From NCBI GenBank assembly GCA_965119745.1, contig OZ221973.1, positions 2,852,001 through 2,916,000 of the forward strand: a stretch of 64,000 nt of DNA, in the 5' to 3' direction. The notes beneath the pieces are model-generated. The model did no database searches, was not told the DNA's origin, and saw only the letters and a program-made list of their open reading frames with translations. Positions 18,306 to 26,652 of this stretch are shown piece after piece. How positions within the stretch are numbered: the stretch's first letter is position 1; every line of letters begins with the position of its first letter. The DNA comes from CAJFUR01 sp904420575 (GTDB lineage: Bacteria; Actinomycetota; Coriobacteriia; Coriobacteriales; Eggerthellaceae). Made by a program: the position numbers and the translations under genes.

Positions 18306-19989
18306 TCGCACCACCCTTTTCGCCGGTTTCCGAAAGCGCCGCCGCCTCCGCCTGCCTGAACCGCACCACCACATACCCGAGAGTCGTCCAGAAAACCACC
18401 GACCCGACGGTGTTAATGTAAAGGATCTCCGAATAGAACAGGGCGGAAAACGCGACCGAGGCCAGAATTCCCACCAAAAGCACCATGCGGCAGTACCCGT
18501 CGCCGCGATAGGCCAGAAGGCCCCGGGCCAGAAGCCGTATGCCCAAAACGACGAAGGCCAGCATGATGGCCAGGCCCACGATGCCCTGGCCGGCCAGGAT
18601 GTCCACGAAGACGTTGTGCATGGTGGTGTAGCCCGCCTGCACTATATAGGTCTGCGGCAGGTGCTCCGCCGCGAAGTCCGCGATGTGGCGGTGCGACACG
18701 CCGATCAAAGGGGACTGCAAGAACACCTCGAGCCCGCTTTCCCAGATGGAAAACCGGCCGTTGGAGAAGTCCCCCTCGTCCACGTCCACCCGCGCGCTCA
18801 GCCCTATCTTGTCCTCGCCGATGCCCTGGGTGACCGGCGCGCCCGCAGATCCCTCCCGGGCCTGCGCCTCTTCCTGCACGCCCGCCGCGCCCGAGGCGCC
18901 TGTCGCACCCGCCGCCGAGGGTCCCGCCGAATCCACCGAGCCCGAAGCGTCCGGCGCGTCCGCAGGCGCCTTTTGGGCCTGCGCCTCCTGCTGCTGCGCA
19001 AGCTCCTTCTGTTTCTGGGTTTCGGGCGACTCGTAGAGGTGGATGCGCGATTCGAGGAAGTCGTTTCCCAAGGGGAAGGGCGCCACCCGCTCCACCACAG
19101 GCGACAGGGCCAGATAGGCCTGCTCGACCCCTTTGAAGCCGGCATAGACGCCCACCACCAGGACGGCGGCGGCGAGCACGGACGCCAGCGCCCGCACGCC
19201 ACGCCCGCCGCGCAGGTTTCTTTCCCGCAAGCGGCGCATCGCAAGCAGGAAGGCCACCAGGGCCGCCGTGAAAAGCGCGCCGTAGACGCCGGTCCTCGAC
19301 CCCGTCAGCCCGATGTAGGCCCCTTGGACGAGCGTGTTGAGGACCGCAAGCGCGCAAACGGGCCTCGATCGCCTCGCGAGGAAGAGCCACCAGCCGAACA
19401 GGATGGAAACGATGCCGTACACCGCCCCGTAGTTGGGGTCGGAATACAGGCCGTAAAGCCTTCCTTGGAAGATACCCAAAAGGTTGCGCACCATGTAGCG
19501 CACCTCGAAGCCGTCCTGGTAGTTCGCAAGCCCCATGTAGATGCCGATGGCCGAGGCGCACAGCGTGTAGCCCACGAACACCGCCGCGAACACCGCAAGG
19601 TCACGCCGAAGCGTCCGGGCGGGCTGGCGCACGTCGCAGGCGTACAGGCAGAAGAACTCCAACGTGAGCCATATGAGGCCCTGCACGTTCTCCATGATGC
19701 CGTAGCGCGCCGAAAACGCCGCCGAAACCACGAAGCTGGCGGCGAAGAGCGCCAGCAAGGGCAGAAGCGGCATGTCCTTGAACCGGCGGTACGAGACCAC
19801 GCGGGCGGCAAGGACCAGAAGGCCGAACGCCGCGACCGCATAGGCGGCATACGTGACCGGCGGCAGGTTGGCGACCAGGGAATTGAACGACATGAAGGCA
19901 AGCAGCAGGTAGGCGACCTTGAACGCCAAGGCCACGCCGTCCGACCCCAGGAAGCGAACTATGCGGTTTTCGGCCAACCCCGTCAGCAA
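18298..19989 (-). CDS. Large O-antigen polymerase/ligase-like membrane protein, paralogue of the gene at 8095
   Basis: 563 residues. TTG 19989 is the start: AGGAG lies five bases upstream and it overlaps the preceding stop by seven bases. About 11 membrane helices and an Ala/Gly/Gln-rich soluble loop (about residues 335-410) precede the Wzy_C-like FLQSPLIGVSHRHIADF and TTMHNVFVDILAGQGIVG. The tail SEILYINTVGSVVFW matches the second paralogue almost exactly, while the loops differ in composition (Gln/Ala here, Ser/Asp there). The likely role is polymerising or transferring a lipid-linked glycan at the outer membrane face. Confidence 0.75.
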   Translation of the reverse strand: MLTGLAENRIVRFLGSDGVALAFKVAYLLLAFMSFNSLVANLPPVTYAAYAVAAFGLLVLAARVVSYRRFKDMPLLPLLALFAASFVVSAAFSARYGIMENVQGLIWLTLEFFCLYACDVRQPARTLRRDLAVFAAVFVGYTLCASAIGIYMGLANYQDGFEVRYMVRNLLGIFQGRLYGLYSDPNYGAVYGIVSILFGWWLFLARRSRPVCALAVLNTLVQGAYIGLTGSRTGVYGALFTAALVAFLLAMRRLRERNLRGGRGVRALASVLAAAVLVVGVYAGFKGVEQAYLALSPVVERVAPFPLGNDFLESRIHLYESPETQKQKELAQQQEAQAQKAPADAPDASGSVDSAGPSAAGATGASGAAGVQEEAQAREGSAGAPVTQGIGEDKIGLSARVDVDEGDFSNGRFSIWESGLEVFLQSPLIGVSHRHIADFAAEHLPQTYIVQAGYTTMHNVFVDILAGQGIVGLAIMLAFVVLGIRLLARGLLAYRGDGYCRMVLLVGILASVAFSALFYSEILYINTVGSVVFWTTLGYVVVRFRQAEAAALSETGEKGGANE

Positions 19990-21140
19990 AGCGACTCCTC
20001 ACCACCAGACCCACGAACCAAGGATTCTATCATGCGCACCACGCGAAGGGGGGAATCCTCCGAATACCCCGCAGCTTCCACATCTGCGGCGCATCCCTGC
20101 CGCGAACGGCCGAAGGCCCCCTGGCCGCCGATCCGCGCCAGCTCGCGCGCCCAGGCCCCCGCCCCGGCGGACAGCGGAAGGCGGCGCACCAGCGAAGGCA
20201 CCGCCACCGCCTCTTCGGGCACGCCCTCGCTCACCACGCAGGGCAGGCCGGCCGCCTGGGCCTCGATCGCGGCGATCGAAAGGCCTTCCCTGCAGGAGGG
20301 GAGCACGAACGCGTCGAAGGCCTGCAGCAGCGCCGGCACGTCGTCGCGCTTGCCCATGAAACGGTACGTTTCCGCAGGCAGAAGGCGCTCGGCATGCGCA
20401 CGCACCTCGCCTGCCATCTCGCCGTCCCCCACCACGACCAGCACGGCGTCCCCGCGCGACGCAAGCAGCTTCCGGAACGCGTCCACCAAAAACAGCGGGT
20501 TCTTGATGGCCTTCATGGCCGTTACGCTGCCCACGACGAACCGGCCGTCCAGGCCCAACTCGCCGCGAACGCGCATGCGCGCCTGCCCGTCGAACGCGCA
20601 TGCGCGCGCATCGACGGGGTTGGGCACGACGGACACCGCCCCTTCGCGCACCGCGCGCCCGCCGAAGACCCACCTCCCGGCGTCGCGCGAGCATGCCACG
20701 CGCAGCGACGCCGCACGCCGGAGCGCAGGACGGCAAAGGGCGTTTCCCGCACGAAGAACCGCACGCCGCGCCAACGACGCCTCGTCGAGGCCGGCGGCAT
20801 GCGCGTGCACCACGACGCGCTCCACCCCCGCACGCAGGGCCGCCTTCGCCGCAGGAAGCATCAGGGCGGTGGACACGTTGAAGTAGGCGGCGTCGTAGCC
20901 GTTCTCGCCGTGCAGCGCCGCGATGGTCGCCTGCTGCGACGGAAGGTCGTGGAGCGTGGCAATCTCGTAGAGGCCGTGGCCCATGCGGGACAGTTCCTCC
21001 GCGAACGCGTCGGAGCGCTCGTTGGTCAAGAAGTCGACGCGCACCCCTTCCCTCGCCGCAGCGCGGGCGAACGCCACCAGGTAGGCGTCGATGCCGCCGC
21101 ACGTGCCGTCCCACACGAAACCGGTCAAAAGCCTAGTCAC
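19983..21140 (-). CDS. Glycosyltransferase family 4 (EpsF/capsular type)
   Basis: 385 residues from GTG 21140, overlapping the MurJ-like gene stop by eight bases; the longer frame upstream is an antisense-like Arg-rich shadow and is rejected. The N-terminus LLTGFVWDGTCGGIDAYL has the Gly-rich acceptor loop. YFNVSTALMLPAAKAA and VVVHAHAAGLDEAS follow, then VVPNPVDARACAFDG, VGSVTAMKAIKNPLFLVDAF, VVGDGEMAGEV and CREGLSIAAIEAQAAGLP, a full GT4 donor site with the E-x7-E motif. Cytoplasmic. Sugar specificity is not determinable here. Confidence 0.85.
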   Translation of the reverse strand: MTRLLTGFVWDGTCGGIDAYLVAFARAAAREGVRVDFLTNERSDAFAEELSRMGHGLYEIATLHDLPSQQATIAALHGENGYDAAYFNVSTALMLPAAKAALRAGVERVVVHAHAAGLDEASLARRAVLRAGNALCRPALRRAASLRVACSRDAGRWVFGGRAVREGAVSVVPNPVDARACAFDGQARMRVRGELGLDGRFVVGSVTAMKAIKNPLFLVDAFRKLLASRGDAVLVVVGDGEMAGEVRAHAERLLPAETYRFMGKRDDVPALLQAFDAFVLPSCREGLSIAAIEAQAAGLPCVVSEGVPEEAVAVPSLVRRLPLSAGAGAWARELARIGGQGAFGRSRQGCAADVEAAGYSEDSPLRVVRMIESLVRGSGGEESLC

Positions 21141-22830
21141 CGTGCCGTCCCTCCCCGCCTTCGCCCTTTCTGCGGCGAAACGCCTGCGCCAGCGACGAGG
21201 CCTCGGGGATGCGCAGGGCCCACGACGCCAGGCCGTACACCCCCACGACGGCCACGCCGCACGCCACGATGGCCGCCAACGTGGGCACCATGCCCGAAAC
21301 GCCCCCGAAGACCGCCTGCAAAAGCGCGTGTCCCGCAAACCCGCCCGCCACGGCGGCGACGCTCGCCTTCGCGACGAAAAGGACCAGCGGCCTGCTTGCG
21401 ACCGAGCCCACCCGACGCTGGAGCATGAACAGGAGCGCGGCGTTCATCAGAACGTAGAACACCGTGTCGGCAAGGGGGATGCCGATCATTCCCAGGCCCT
21501 CGAAGGGCCCCCATCCCGACGTGAGCACCACGTAGCACGCGATGTTGACCACGCGCAGGGCCACGTCCACCTTCGTGAGCGTGACAAGGTCCTTCAGCGC
21601 CGAGAACACGCGGTACAGGTACATGTACACGGCGTACAGGGGAAGCGTCGTGCCCCACCAGAACAGCACCTGGGCCACCAGGGCGACGTCGGCCTCCGTG
21701 AACTCGCCCGCATGGTACAGCGACACCAGCGGGTACGCCAGCGCCATGAGGGCCGAGGCCAAAGGGACGATGAGAAAGACCGTCAGGCGGACGCCCCGCA
21801 GAAGCATCTCCTTGAAGCGCGCCCAGTTCCCCTGGGCGGCAAAGTCGGACAGCTCGGTGAAAAGGGCTATGGACAGCGCGGCGGCCACGATGCCGTAGGG
21901 CAGCTGGTACCACATCCACGCATACTGGATGGTGGAGGGGCCGTTGGCGGCCACGTCCAGGGCGAACGCGTTGCGGAACGACACGGCCACCAGGTTCGCC
22001 ACCGTGAACACTACGACCGGCAGCGCGATCCGCGCCACCTCGCGCAGCGCCGGGTCGTGCAGGTCGATGCGGGGCGTGTAGGAGATCCCCACCTTCATGA
22101 GGCTTGGCACCAAGCACGCGAACATGGCGACGCTGCCAAGCGTCGTCCCCACCGCCAGCCACACGCGCGCGAAACCGGCGTCCCAGGCGCTCAGCGGCAC
22201 GTAGCCGAAGAAGGTGACGATGACCACCAGGTTGTTGAAGGCCGCAGACACGTTTGGCCAGAAGTAGCACCGGTGCGCGTTCAGGATCCCCCCGGCAAGC
22301 GCGCCCAGGCCCAGAAAAAGCACCTGGACGGCGAAGAAGCGGAAGAAGAACACGGCCTGGTCCGCAGACTCGCCGGGCGTCATGAACGTCTGGGTGGCGA
22401 TGACCTGGGGGGCGAACAGCGTCGCCAGGATCACGACCGCCCCCAGGGCGACAAGCGCGATGTTGAACAGGTTGGATGCGAAGCGCCAAGCCGCCCCGTC
22501 GCCACGAGAGCTTTTCACCGAAAGGTAGACCGGCAGAAACGCCGTCGTGAGGATGCCGCCGGCGACCAGCTCGTAGAGCATGTTGGGGACGTTGAACGCA
22601 ACCTGGTACGCCGACGCAAGCACCGTGTTCCCCAAGGCGAACGCCATGGCCCACGTGCGCACGAAACCCGTGAGGCGCGAAAGCGTGGTCGCGCACGCCA
22701 TGACGAACGTGGAATGCAGCACCGACGACGTCTCCCCGGCGCCCTGCCCCGCCCCCTCCGGCTTTTCCAGCCCTTCTGTCTCGGCCCCGCATGCGGACGG
22801 GCCTTGCAGGCCGCGTTTCGCCCCGTCCAT
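21133..22830 (-). CDS. MurJ/MviN-family lipid flippase
   Basis: 565 residues. A polar N-terminal tail of about 35 residues precedes about 14 membrane helices. ATTLSRLTGFVRTWAMAFALG and FNVPNMLYELVAGGILTTAFLP (read in parts) are the MviN signature; Arg residues of helix 1 and the PNxxYxLxxGG pattern are conserved. MurJ flips lipid II. In this genome it sits in a glycan operon between a GT2 and a GT4 gene, so it may be either the house-keeping flippase or one dedicated to this polymer. ATG 22830 follows the GT2 stop by three bases. Confidence 0.85.
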   Translation of the reverse strand: MDGAKRGLQGPSACGAETEGLEKPEGAGQGAGETSSVLHSTFVMACATTLSRLTGFVRTWAMAFALGNTVLASAYQVAFNVPNMLYELVAGGILTTAFLPVYLSVKSSRGDGAAWRFASNLFNIALVALGAVVILATLFAPQVIATQTFMTPGESADQAVFFFRFFAVQVLFLGLGALAGGILNAHRCYFWPNVSAAFNNLVVIVTFFGYVPLSAWDAGFARVWLAVGTTLGSVAMFACLVPSLMKVGISYTPRIDLHDPALREVARIALPVVVFTVANLVAVSFRNAFALDVAANGPSTIQYAWMWYQLPYGIVAAALSIALFTELSDFAAQGNWARFKEMLLRGVRLTVFLIVPLASALMALAYPLVSLYHAGEFTEADVALVAQVLFWWGTTLPLYAVYMYLYRVFSALKDLVTLTKVDVALRVVNIACYVVLTSGWGPFEGLGMIGIPLADTVFYVLMNAALLFMLQRRVGSVASRPLVLFVAKASVAAVAGGFAGHALLQAVFGGVSGMVPTLAAIVACGVAVVGVYGLASWALRIPEASSLAQAFRRRKGEGGEGRHGD

Positions 22831-22833
22831 ACG

Positions 22834-23937
22834 CTACCTGCTCTGCCTTGCGCGCGTGAACAGGGACGAGACATGCCTGTTGGCGAAGTCCACGACGGCC
22901 GCCTCCGCAAGGAGCAGCCGCTTGGCCCTGTGGCGGAACAGGAACGCGGACGCCTTGGCGAACGCCCCTTCCGGCCGGGCGGCCAAAACCAGCTCGCGCG
23001 ACAGAGGAAACTCGAAGAACGCGTCGAGCCATTCGGCGCGCTCCTTGCGGGAAAGCCCTGCCCGAGGGTCGCGGTTGCGCCACAGCGCCGAAAGGGCGTA
23101 TCTCGCGTATATCGCCCCCAGAACGCCCCGCGCCTCGGCATCGTAGATGCCGGATTCGCGGCACAGGTCGCACATGGCCTCCACGCGCAGGGAATTCTGC
23201 TCGAAGTAGTGCGGCAGGTAGCGCGCCGTGAGGCTCTTTTGCGCGCCGAGCCGGCGCGCATAGCGGTAGTACGGCCCTTCCAGCACGACGAGCACCCCGG
23301 CATGCCGGACGGCCTCGACGTTGAAGAGGATGTCCTCCACGAGCCCGACGTCCGGGAAGGACAGGCCGTGCTCCAGCAAGAACGTGCGGCGGTACAGCTT
23401 GTTCCATGCATACCCCAGAAGCGTCCCCTTCTCCAAAGCCAGCGCCTCGCGCGCGATGTCCTCGGGCGAGCTGCAGACGCAGGGGGCGGCCGTCACGTCG
23501 CGGGAATACGAAAGCTCGCCCGCCTCCGTGTAGTAGTCCTCCTTTGCGCCGAAAACCACCATGTCGGGGGCATGCTCTTGCACGCTTTCCCAAAGGGCCC
23601 CGAAAAGGCCGGGATCCAGCCGGTCGTCGGCATCCATGAACAGCACGTATTCCCCGCGCGCAGCGGAAAGCCCCGTGTTGCGCGCGGCAGAAAGCCCCTT
23701 GTTCTCGGCATGCTCGCAGCATCGCACGCCGGCGCGCGCGGCGGCCAGCGCGCGGCAAAGGGGCGCCGTCGCGCCGTCGGGAGAGGCGTCTTCCACCAGC
23801 ACCACCTCGAAAGGCGGGCATCCGTCCTGCGCGAGCACGCTTTCGAGCGCCTCTTCCAGAAAGGCCGCCACGTTGTAGCAGGGCATTACCACGCTGAGGA
23901 ACGGAGCGGCCTTTTCCCCTTCTCGGAAACCGGACAT
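22834..23937 (-). CDS. Glycosyltransferase family 2
   Basis: 367 residues from ATG 23937, which shares one base with the preceding stop (TGATG). FLSVVMPCYNVAAFLEEALE is the GT-A N-terminus, VLVEDASPDG the first Asp motif, and YVLFMDADDRLDPGLF the metal-binding DxD. The C-terminal half is helical with many Arg and aromatic residues. It pairs with the adjacent upstream GT2, of the same layout; the two are probably old duplicates adding successive sugars. The long frame extending upstream to 24282 is out-of-frame shadow of the neighbour. Confidence 0.85.
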   Translation of the reverse strand: MSGFREGEKAAPFLSVVMPCYNVAAFLEEALESVLAQDGCPPFEVVLVEDASPDGATAPLCRALAAARAGVRCCEHAENKGLSAARNTGLSAARGEYVLFMDADDRLDPGLFGALWESVQEHAPDMVVFGAKEDYYTEAGELSYSRDVTAAPCVCSSPEDIAREALALEKGTLLGYAWNKLYRRTFLLEHGLSFPDVGLVEDILFNVEAVRHAGVLVVLEGPYYRYARRLGAQKSLTARYLPHYFEQNSLRVEAMCDLCRESGIYDAEARGVLGAIYARYALSALWRNRDPRAGLSRKERAEWLDAFFEFPLSRELVLAARPEGAFAKASAFLFRHRAKRLLLAEAAVVDFANRHVSSLFTRARQSR

Positions 23938-24998
23938 CAGCGGTTCGCCTTCAGGCGGGCGAAGACGTTGGCGTTCGTCCGCTTCACCCACGATATGAAC
24001 GAGCTTTCCGCCAGGACCAGGCGGACGTTGCCCCACCGGTAGGGCGCAAGGATCGCCTTCATGAGGGCCGAGCGGGGGCGCGCCTCGGAAAGCGCCCTTC
24101 TCGCCTGGGGCGTCCCCACCATGCGCCCGACCTCGGCGCGCTTCTCGGCGCGGGAAAGCGTGCAGTTCCTGTTGGTCACGTTCTCGACGCATCCCACGAG
24201 GCGCTCCGCGTAGCGCCGGGCCAGAAACTCGCGGATCTCGGGAGAGTCGAGCCCCCAGCTCCGGTAGAGTTCCTGCAGCCATTCGTGCTCTTCCTCGCGC
24301 TTGGCGTACATGTCGCTGCGGTACTTCGTGTTCTCGCTTTCGGCGCGGGCACGCAGGAAGTGGTAGTAATGCCCGTCAAGGCACCCTACCCGTTCGACGT
24401 CGCGCACGACGTCGAGGTTGAACGGCAAATCGTCCCAGAACGTGGCGGGAAACCTGATGCCATGCTCTTCCAGGTAGGCACGGCGGTACAGCTTGTTCCA
24501 GGGAGCGTAGAGCAGCTGCGCGTCGAACAGGGCATGCGCCTGTTCGCGGAACTCCTGCCGGGAGGAGAACACGCAGTCGGGAGCGTTGCGCGACTCCCGG
24601 TAGTACTTGCCCTCGCCATAGTAGGTGTCGATGTAGAAGCCGGTCACCACCAGGTCGAGGTCGTGCCGGACCGCCAAGGCGTGCAGGTCTTCCAGCATGG
24701 TCGGCTCGCACCAGTCGTCCCCGTCCATGAAGTACAGGTAGTCCCCCCGGGCAAGGGCCATCGCCTCGTTGCGGGCGCTTGCGGCCCCGCCGTTCTCCCG
24801 GTGGACGACGACGATGCGCCCGTCGCCACGCGCCAGGTCGTCGCAGACCCCCCCGCTCGAATCGCTGCTTCCGTCGTCCACCAAGAACAGTTCGTAGTCC
24901 CCGAAGGTCTGCCGCTGCAGAGACTCCACCGCACGGCGGATCCATTTCTCGACGTTGTACACGGGTATGATGACGCTGATGGCAGGACGGGTATCCAT
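23937..24998 (-). CDS. Glycosyltransferase family 2, first gene of the long minus-strand operon
   Basis: 353 residues from ATG 24998. ISVIIPVYNVEKWIRRAVES, LFLVDDGSSDSSG and YLYFMDGDDWCEPTM give a classical GT-A inverting transferase with the nucleotide-binding DDGSSD and the metal-binding DGDD. The C-terminal portion (NKLYRRAYLEEHGIRFP) also matches the next gene's NKLYRRTFLLEHG, supporting duplication. No gene lies upstream on this strand until the divergent TagO-like gene, so the operon promoter should lie in 24999-25368. Confidence 0.85.
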   Translation of the reverse strand: MDTRPAISVIIPVYNVEKWIRRAVESLQRQTFGDYELFLVDDGSSDSSGGVCDDLARGDGRIVVVHRENGGAASARNEAMALARGDYLYFMDGDDWCEPTMLEDLHALAVRHDLDLVVTGFYIDTYYGEGKYYRESRNAPDCVFSSRQEFREQAHALFDAQLLYAPWNKLYRRAYLEEHGIRFPATFWDDLPFNLDVVRDVERVGCLDGHYYHFLRARAESENTKYRSDMYAKREEEHEWLQELYRSWGLDSPEIREFLARRYAERLVGCVENVTNRNCTLSRAEKRAEVGRMVGTPQARRALSEARPRSALMKAILAPYRWGNVRLVLAESSFISWVKRTNANVFARLKANR

Positions 24999-25368
24999 AG
25001 CGGCCTTTCGTGGCTTTCTTCCTTCGTTTTAAGCTTTCATTCTACCCGACCGGCTACCATCCTGCATGCTTTCTTGCAGTTTGCACACAACCCAGGCGCC
25101 TTGGGGCCTCTTGGAGCCGACGGCCGATCAGCAACATCGTCTGAGCACCTTGTTTTTGCCCCCCCCCTTGGATCTCCTGGATCGTCCCGAAGCTCCTGAA
25201 GCATCCCGGATCGCCTTGGAGCCAACAGGAGGGCAGGAGAGCTCTTGGGCTTTTGCGGGCTTTCCGTCCCCTTCCGGAAAGCCAGGCGGAAGAAACGGCT
25301 ATAATGGCGTCTTGGCGGTTTCGCGGCATGGGGCCGCAACCATGGCGGATCGGATGGGAGGACGAAGG
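24999..25368. promoter_or_regulatory. Divergent intergenic region with promoter elements and a hairpin
   Basis: No gene seen. On the plus strand TATAAT lies at 25300-25305, ahead of the TagO-like gene, without a good -35. A 9-bp inverted repeat (GGCTTTCCG at 25258-25266 with its complement at 25275-25283) sits over the expected -35 zone, so an operator or attenuator role is possible. On the minus strand TAGAAT at 25044-25039 could be the -10 of the long glycan operon. A run of nine C near 25160 may be a slippage-prone tract. All assignments are by eye. Confidence 0.4.
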
Positions 25369-26484
25369 GTGAACTGGCTCGAATGCGGCACGCTGTTCCT
25401 TGTCGCGCTCATCGCCACCGCCACCCTCGTCCCCGTGGCCAAAAAGCTTGCCGTGCGCCTTGACGCCATCGACTATCCCAGCGCGCGGCGCGTGAACACA
25501 AGGCCCACCCCCCGCCTCGGCGGCGTCGCCATCTTCCTTGGCCTTACCGTCTGCCTTGCCGTCCTTCTGTCCGGCATGCTCTTCTGGGGATGGCCGAACC
25601 CCTTCGTGTCGCACCCCAGCCTGTCCATCAACTACCCCGGCGTCGCCATAGGCGTCGCGGCGATGTTCGCCGTGGGCGTGGTAGACGACGTCAAGGGCCT
25701 GAATCCCAAGCCGAAGCTTGCCGGCCAGGTGATCGCGGCATGCATCGTCGCCGGATCGGGGCTTCTCCTTTCGAGCATCTACAACCCCTTCGAAGGCGGG
25801 TTCATCGAATTCGGGTGGCTTTCCTACCCGCTCACCGTGTTCTACCTGGTCGCCTTCGCCAACATCATCAACCTCATCGACGGGCTCGACGGGCTGGCCG
25901 CCGGCATCACCGCCATCACCGCCATGACGATATTCGTCTTCGCCGTGCTCACCAACCGGCCCGACGCCACGTTCCTCAGCGTCGCCGTCGTTGGCGCATG
26001 CATCGGCTTTCTTCTCTACAACTTCCACCCCGCATCCATCTTCATGGGGGACTCGGGCGCCTTGCTTCTTGGGTTCTCGCTTGGGGTCGTCTCGCTTTTC
26101 GCCGTGGCGCGCTCGGCCCTTTTCGTGTCGCTTCTGGTACCCATCCTGGCGGCGGGGGTCCCCATCATCGACACCGCGTTCGCCATCGTGCGCCGCAAGC
26201 GGTCGCACCGCCCCATCGACGAAGCCGACAAGGGGCACATCCATCATCGGCTCATGAAGGCGGGCTTCGGGCAGCGCGCGACCGTCCTCATCATGTGGGG
26301 CTGGACGGCGGTGCTTGCCCTGTGCGCCATACTCTTCACCGAGATCCACGGTCTGGCGCGCATCCCCATATTCTGCGTGTTGGCCGGCGTGACCGTGTTC
26401 GCCATAGCGAAGCTCCACTTGCTGGAACCCGTGCTGCGCCACCACTACCATCCCCGCGAGAAGAATCCCGCCGACAAGGAATAG
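25369..26484 (+). CDS. Undecaprenyl-phosphate GlcNAc-1-phosphate transferase, TagO/WecA/MraY family
   Basis: 371 residues from GTG 25369, chosen because GGGAGGA lies about seven bases upstream; ATGs at 25342 and 25354 are alternatives. About 11 membrane helices. RPTPRLGGVAIFLG, the Mg-binding VVDDVKGLNPKPKL, NLIDGLDGLAAGI, FMGDSGALLLGF and the basic DKGHIHHRLMKAG loop are the diagnostic polyprenyl-phosphate sugar-1-P transferase motifs. It starts a lipid-linked polymer (teichoic-acid-like or enterobacterial-common-antigen-like). This is the second initiating transferase in the locus, next to the PglC-like one. A strong hairpin follows. Confidence 0.9.
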   Translation: MNWLECGTLFLVALIATATLVPVAKKLAVRLDAIDYPSARRVNTRPTPRLGGVAIFLGLTVCLAVLLSGMLFWGWPNPFVSHPSLSINYPGVAIGVAAMFAVGVVDDVKGLNPKPKLAGQVIAACIVAGSGLLLSSIYNPFEGGFIEFGWLSYPLTVFYLVAFANIINLIDGLDGLAAGITAITAMTIFVFAVLTNRPDATFLSVAVVGACIGFLLYNFHPASIFMGDSGALLLGFSLGVVSLFAVARSALFVSLLVPILAAGVPIIDTAFAIVRRKRSHRPIDEADKGHIHHRLMKAGFGQRATVLIMWGWTAVLALCAILFTEIHGLARIPIFCVLAGVTVFAIAKLHLLEPVLRHHYHPREKNPADKE

Positions 26485-26508
26485 CAAGGCGATCCGCATC
26501 TCAGAAGG

Positions 26509-26541
26509 CCTTGGTCTGGGATTTCGCATCCCGGACCAAGG
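26509..26541 (+). terminator. Hairpin terminator after the TagO-like gene (possibly bidirectional)
   Basis: A 14-bp stem, CCTTGGTCTGGGAT at 26509-26522 with its complement at 26528-26541 (one G-T pair), and a five-base loop. It starts 24 bases after the stop and lies between two convergent genes. There is no T-run, so intrinsic termination is likely but not certain. Confidence 0.6.
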
Positions 26542-26652
26542 CGCGGGATGCGTCGGATCGCTTCGTGATATCACGTGCCCGCGAAACCCGCGCCCACGCC
26601 GATGCAAACGGACGATGGCCCGGACGGCTCCCGCATCCTTGCGCCTGCGAGG

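Noticed and set aside
18196..20886. Plus-strand open frame of 896 codons
   Set aside because: Antisense to the polymerase and GT4 genes; Arg/Pro-rich with no folded-domain pattern.
21091..24042. Plus-strand open frame of 983 codons opposite the MurJ-like and GT2 genes
   Set aside because: Same antisense artefact; no recognisable domain, and composition mirrors the real minus-strand genes.
25054..26607. Minus-strand open frame of 517 codons with many His/Asp/Glu/Lys repeats
   Set aside because: It is the reverse of the TagO-like gene, which carries all family motifs.
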